15,645 nucleotides of DNA from a bacterium. GTDB lineage: Bacteria; Patescibacteriota; Minisyncoccia; UBA6257; Colwellbacteraceae. Positions within the stretch are counted from its first letter, which is position 1, and each line of letters begins with the position of its first letter. Shown here in pieces: positions 13,632-15,645 of this stretch. Under the pieces are notes generated by a model. That model made no database searches and had not been told where the DNA came from. It was given only the letters and a program-made list of their open reading frames with translations. Where the stretch lies: the NCBI GenBank assembly GCA_021811305.1, contig JAJZPD010000014.1, positions 1-15,645 on the forward strand. The letters are read 5' to 3'. Position numbers and translations under genes: made by a program.

Positions 13632-14150
13632 CTACTGGATCGTCGATGAAGAATAGGTTAATACGATATTCTGGCCGCTCTTCAAAACCAGATTTCCCAT
13701 CTGAGCGGACGGCTTGCCGCTGACGGTCATCTTAATGTTGTAGCCAGGAATGTAAAAACTTTGTCCCCAAACCGAGAAAAAGTCGGCCAAAGTGTATTGG
13801 CGGTCGTCCTGAGCCTGGACGTTGATGACGCCGATGACCGAGGTGTTCAGCTCGCTGGTGCACGTCTGCGAAATGCCGATGCCCGCCGGAATCGATTGCG
13901 GCTGTCCGCCGACGCTCATGGCTATATTTACCTGGAAGTTCTGCCGCAATTTCACTCCCTGCGCCAGACAGGGCACCTCGCTGCCGCCAGCAGTCGTCCC
14001 AGTCGCTCCGTTATTGAGGTAGCTTTGCGGCTGAGCCTCGGTGGCGGAGTTGATGAAAACCATCGAAAGGCCGCTGAAAATCATCATTCCGAAGATGATC
14101 GCCAGAGCCAGAATCTTCACCGCCTCGCCTTTCTTTTTGCCCTTAGCCAT
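13632..14150 (-). CDS. Membrane-anchored extracytoplasmic protein without histidine, related to a His-rich family
   Basis: Function unknown. Residues 1-10 are basic, 11-33 are one membrane segment, and the rest is predicted to lie outside the cell. The order VGGQPQSIPAGIGI (80-93), C97, NTSVIGVINVQ (102-112), YTLADFFSVWGQSF (119-132) and IKMTVSGKP (139-147) resembles, from memory, a widespread secreted family. In that family the first part carries HIHxHL before NGxPxxIPAxIGI, and the second reads C..xxHTHDxxGxIHIE before TLGxFFxIWG. Here every such histidine is replaced, and the 172 residues contain no histidine at all. C61 and C97 could form a disulfide. It is the first gene of the pair with gdhA and has a good promoter with a very short leader. 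Confidence 0.75.
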   Translation of the reverse strand: MAKGKKKGEAVKILALAIIFGMMIFSGLSMVFINSATEAQPQSYLNNGATGTTAGGSEVPCLAQGVKLRQNFQVNIAMSVGGQPQSIPAGIGISQTCTSELNTSVIGVINVQAQDDRQYTLADFFSVWGQSFYIPGYNIKMTVSGKPSAQMGNLVLKSGQNIVLTYSSSTIQ

Positions 14151-14162
14151 TGTTTGCCCTTA

Positions 14163-14191
14163 ATTATATTCGTCTTGTAAGTATAGCGCAA
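14163..14191 (-). promoter_or_regulatory. Promoter of the 13632-14150 gene and gdhA
   Basis: On the minus strand TTGCGC (14191-14186), a 17-nt spacer and a perfect TATAAT (14168-14163) lie 12 nt before the ATG at 14150. The expected leader is about 5 nt with no Shine-Dalgarno, a near-leaderless arrangement. Confidence 0.7.
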
Positions 14192-14225
14192 CGAAATAAA
14201 GCTTAATTTTCGAACAATTATTCTA

Positions 14226-14231
14226 TATAAT
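14226..14231 (+). promoter_or_regulatory. -10 box of the HTH gene
   Basis: TATAAT on the plus strand ends 21 nt before the ATG at 14253, facing away from the promoter of the 13632-14150 gene. The -35 at 17 nt spacing (TTAATT) is poor. No clear Shine-Dalgarno precedes the ATG. Confidence 0.5.
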
Positions 14232-14252
14232 ATTGCCAGGTATGATTGTTCG

Positions 14253-14933
14253 ATGAAATCTAATCTTAAAGAAAAGGCTATAAACTTAAGACGAAACGGT
14301 CTTTCTTATTCGCAGATACTCGAGCAGGTTCCTGTAGCGAAATCCACGCTTTCCTTGTGGCTCCGCTCTGTTAACCTGTCAAAAAGGAATAAACAAAAGC
14401 TAACGGCCAGACGCCTTGCAGCCTTGAGAAGGGGCGGTGAAGCCAGAAGGCGGCAACGCATCTTATCAACGCAAAAAATACTTAGCGAATCCATTAAAGA
14501 GGTTGGATTGATATCGCAAAGAGAGCTTTGGCTTATAGGAACCATGCTTTATTGGGCTGAAGGAACGAAAGAGAAGGACAAACACGGCAGCGGGGTTCAA
14601 TTCACGAATTCCGACCCTCAAATGATCAGATTATTTTTAAAATGGCTAAGCGAGATGTGCAAAATTCCTAAGGAGCGAATTTATTTCGATATTTTCATAC
14701 ACGAAAGTAAAAGTGCGGACGCTGATAAAATAATCGATTTTTGGGCTAAAGCCACCAACTTTCCGAAACCGGCTTTTTCGCATGTTTATATCAAAAGGAA
14801 TAAATTAAGTCCGCGACGGAAAAAATCGAGTACCGCTTATCACGGAGTAATAAAAGTGAGGGTGCGTGAAAGCTCCGTGCTCACCAGAAAAATTGCAGGG
14901 TGGACTATGGGCGTGATAGAATGCCTTGGATAA
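14253..14933 (+). CDS. Helix-turn-helix protein with a LAGLIDADG-like domain
   Basis: A predicted DNA-binding protein of 226 residues. Residues about 5-43 form a helix-turn-helix (KAINLRRNGLSYSQILEQ, then AKSTLSLWLRSV). A strongly basic stretch follows at 44-70. Residues about 92-109 (LWLIGTMLYWAEGTKEKD) resemble a single LAGLIDADG helix ending in an acidic residue, E103, in YWAEG. FTNSDPQMIRLFLKWL follows, as in proteins derived from homing endonucleases. The C-terminal part KVRVRESSVLTRKIAGW is consistent with that fold. It may be a transcription regulator or an endonuclease relative; one motif suggests a dimer. The gene is more AT-rich than those to its left. Its stop codon lies 2 nt before tRNA-Gln. 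Confidence 0.75.
   Translation: MKSNLKEKAINLRRNGLSYSQILEQVPVAKSTLSLWLRSVNLSKRNKQKLTARRLAALRRGGEARRRQRILSTQKILSESIKEVGLISQRELWLIGTMLYWAEGTKEKDKHGSGVQFTNSDPQMIRLFLKWLSEMCKIPKERIYFDIFIHESKSADADKIIDFWAKATNFPKPAFSHVYIKRNKLSPRRKKSSTAYHGVIKVRVRESSVLTRKIAGWTMGVIECLG
14893..14922 (+). promoter_or_regulatory. Possible tRNA-Gln promoter inside the HTH gene
   Basis: An extended -10, TGATAGAAT (14914-14922), with a weak TTGCAG at 14893-14898 lies within the last codons of the HTH gene and would start RNA about 7 nt before the tRNA. Transcription from the HTH promoter with later processing is the alternative. Confidence 0.4.
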
Positions 14934-14935
14934 AT

Positions 14936-15006
14936 TGCGGGGTAGTGCAATGGTAACACGCCTGCCTTTGGAGCAGGAATTCCAGGTTCGAGCCCTGGCC
15001 CCGCAG
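14936..15006 (+). tRNA. tRNA-Gln (anticodon UUG)
   Basis: The cloverleaf closes fully. The acceptor TGCGGGG (14936-14942) pairs with CCCCGCA (14999-15005). The D arm is GTG/CAC. The anticodon stem CCTGC/GCAGG encloses loop CTTTGGA with anticodon TTG. The T stem CCAGG/CCTGG encloses TTCGAGC. The variable loop is short (4 nt). The U1-A72 end pair and discriminator G (15006) are typical of bacterial tRNA-Gln. CCA is not encoded. Confidence 0.95.
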
Positions 15007-15008
15007 CT

Positions 15009-15063
15009 CTTCATCGCTTTTGCTCCTCAGAGCCTTCGGCACGCTTATAATAAAGCGACGAAG
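15009..15063. repeat. Structured spacer after tRNA-Gln
   Basis: CTTCATCGCTTT (15009-15020) and AAAGCGACGAAG (15052-15063) are inverted copies with one mismatch. Between them lie small stems GCTC-CTCA-GAGC and GCC-TTC-GGC and a TATAAT at 15046-15051. There is no T-tract after the stem on either strand, so an ordinary terminator is doubtful. It may be a palindromic repeat or a processing signal for the tRNA 3' end. Confidence 0.55.
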
Positions 15064-15111
15064 ACAATGACGTTAAACGCAGAGAATCAAAAGCCAGCCT
15101 GGATAAAAACG

Positions 15112-15642
15112 TTAAATTTTACTAATCTCATCCAAAACATCGCGCATATCAGTAAGGATGTCGTTTAAGACGTCCCTCATCGGTTTTCCCGCAATGCTTT
15201 TGGGTAATAGTTTATATAAGTCGGCATCTACGTCTTTGCTGCGCAATAGTTGGTGTACTATTTTATTTCTACCTTTTCTAATCTTATCCAATTTCCAGCC
15301 AAGCTTCCGGTTGCTGGGTCGGAACGTTTTATACCACTCGATCAACATTCCAAACGTGGCACTATCTATTTCCTTATAATAGAGCCGCGTTTTGTTAGGA
15401 AATTTTTTAGCAGCTTTGCGAGATCTACTAAAAGTAGGCTTAGTCAATATGCCGGCTGGCAACTTCTTGTAATCGCTCACCGTTACTAAATCGGCATAAA
15501 AACGCACACCCTCTTTAAGTAACGCTTCTATAGAAAAAAACCAAATTACGATTTTTCCAAGTTCAAGGTTGGAAGATAAGCGGTTAATATTAGTCCCGAC
15601 GGTTTCCAACCTTTTACCGAGTTGATCAGCTCTGGTCGTCAT
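15112..15642 (-). CDS. Putative HEPN-type protein (possible RNase), 5' end near the window edge
   Basis: This is an open frame of 176 codons from an ATG at 15642. The frame stays open to the window edge, so the true start may lie outside. The protein is helical and basic. RNKIVH at 125-130, within KIRKGRNKIVHQLL, fits the HEPN motif RNxxxH, which in active members is the metal-independent RNase centre. About 45 residues follow, rich in Leu and acidic residues, as expected for a last HEPN helix. No partner (MNT nucleotidyltransferase, antitoxin or effector domain) is visible; one could sit just to the right. It is AT-rich like the HTH gene. The assignment rests on one motif plus helical context. 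Confidence 0.5.
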   Translation of the reverse strand: MTTRADQLGKRLETVGTNINRLSSNLELGKIVIWFFSIEALLKEGVRFYADLVTVSDYKKLPAGILTKPTFSRSRKAAKKFPNKTRLYYKEIDSATFGMLIEWYKTFRPSNRKLGWKLDKIRKGRNKIVHQLLRSKDVDADLYKLLPKSIAGKPMRDVLNDILTDMRDVLDEISKI

Positions 15643-15645
15643 ATA

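Noticed and set aside
14936..15006. tRNA-Trp reading of the tRNA because of the TGG in the anticodon loop
   Set aside because: The 5-bp stem CCTGC/GCAGG fixes the loop as CTTTGGA, so positions 34-36 are TTG (Gln).
14805..15014. Minus-strand open frame across the tRNA
   Set aside because: Its N-terminal residues (GARARTWNSCSKGRR) are just the antisense translation of tRNA-Gln, and the rest is antisense to the HTH gene.
14926..15168. Plus-strand open frame reading through tRNA-Gln
   Set aside because: It starts at a weak codon in the HTH gene end, translates the tRNA and the stem region, and overlaps the minus-strand HEPN candidate.
15067..15168. Short ORF of about 33 codons after the TATAAT at 15046-15051
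   Set aside because: No ribosome site and no recognisable sequence; it overlaps the 3' end of the minus-strand gene.
1..15645. Alternative genetic code (UGA as glycine) as in some CPR lineages
   Set aside because: The carboxypeptidase gene ends at a TGA that overlaps the mraY ATG, and no conserved gene here needs an internal TGA.

Overview
The window looks like a piece of a small-genome bacterial chromosome, most likely from the Candidate Phyla Radiation (Patescibacteria, perhaps Parcubacteria). The reasons are the short protein versions (a 373-residue DnaX), tight head-to-tail packing, few Shine-Dalgarno sites, a cell-wall cluster broken up and joined to scpAB, a degenerate amidohydrolase between mraY and ftsW, and intergenic spaces filled with AT-rich self-complementary words. 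The phylum is an inference from style, not from a marker gene. UGA serves as a normal stop (it ends the D,D-carboxypeptidase gene), so a UGA=Gly code is not indicated.

Layout. From about 11.0 kb down to 0.27 kb every gene is on the minus strand. In transcription order these are scpA, scpB, an S11 D,D-carboxypeptidase, mraY, a D-aminoacylase-like amidohydrolase that has lost its metal ligands, an ftsW-type SEDS gene, a nested palindromic repeat block, murG, a hypothetical gene with its own promoter, Shine-Dalgarno site and terminator, gltX, and a secreted M23 peptidase. On the plus strand dnaX (11131-12252) diverges from scpA. It converges on a minus-strand pair made of a histidine-free membrane-anchored protein (13632-14150) and glutamate dehydrogenase (12372-13604). 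A large AT-rich inverted repeat separates dnaX from gdhA. The last 1.5 kb is visibly more AT-rich. It holds a helix-turn-helix/LAGLIDADG-like gene, a tRNA-Gln(UUG) gene 2 nt after its stop codon, a structured spacer, and a minus-strand protein with a HEPN-type RNxxxH motif that runs to the window edge.

How it works together. MraY and MurG make lipid I and lipid II, the SEDS protein polymerises it, and the carboxypeptidase and M23 enzyme trim or cut peptidoglycan. ScpA and ScpB are the non-SMC parts of condensin, and DnaX is the clamp-loader/polymerase-organising ATPase, so growth, segregation and replication genes sit together. GltX and tRNA-Gln(UUG) would meet in one pathway if this cell uses a non-discriminating GluRS plus GatCAB, but that cannot be seen here.

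Most noteworthy: (1) one family of intergenic inverted repeats at four places, with exact 17-20 nt words shared between loci; (2) two proteins that keep a recognisable fold but lack the histidine/aspartate metal residues of their families; (3) -10 boxes 6-12 nt from the ATG with no Shine-Dalgarno, suggesting near-leaderless mRNAs; (4) the HTH/LAGLIDADG gene abutting tRNA-Gln next to a HEPN candidate.
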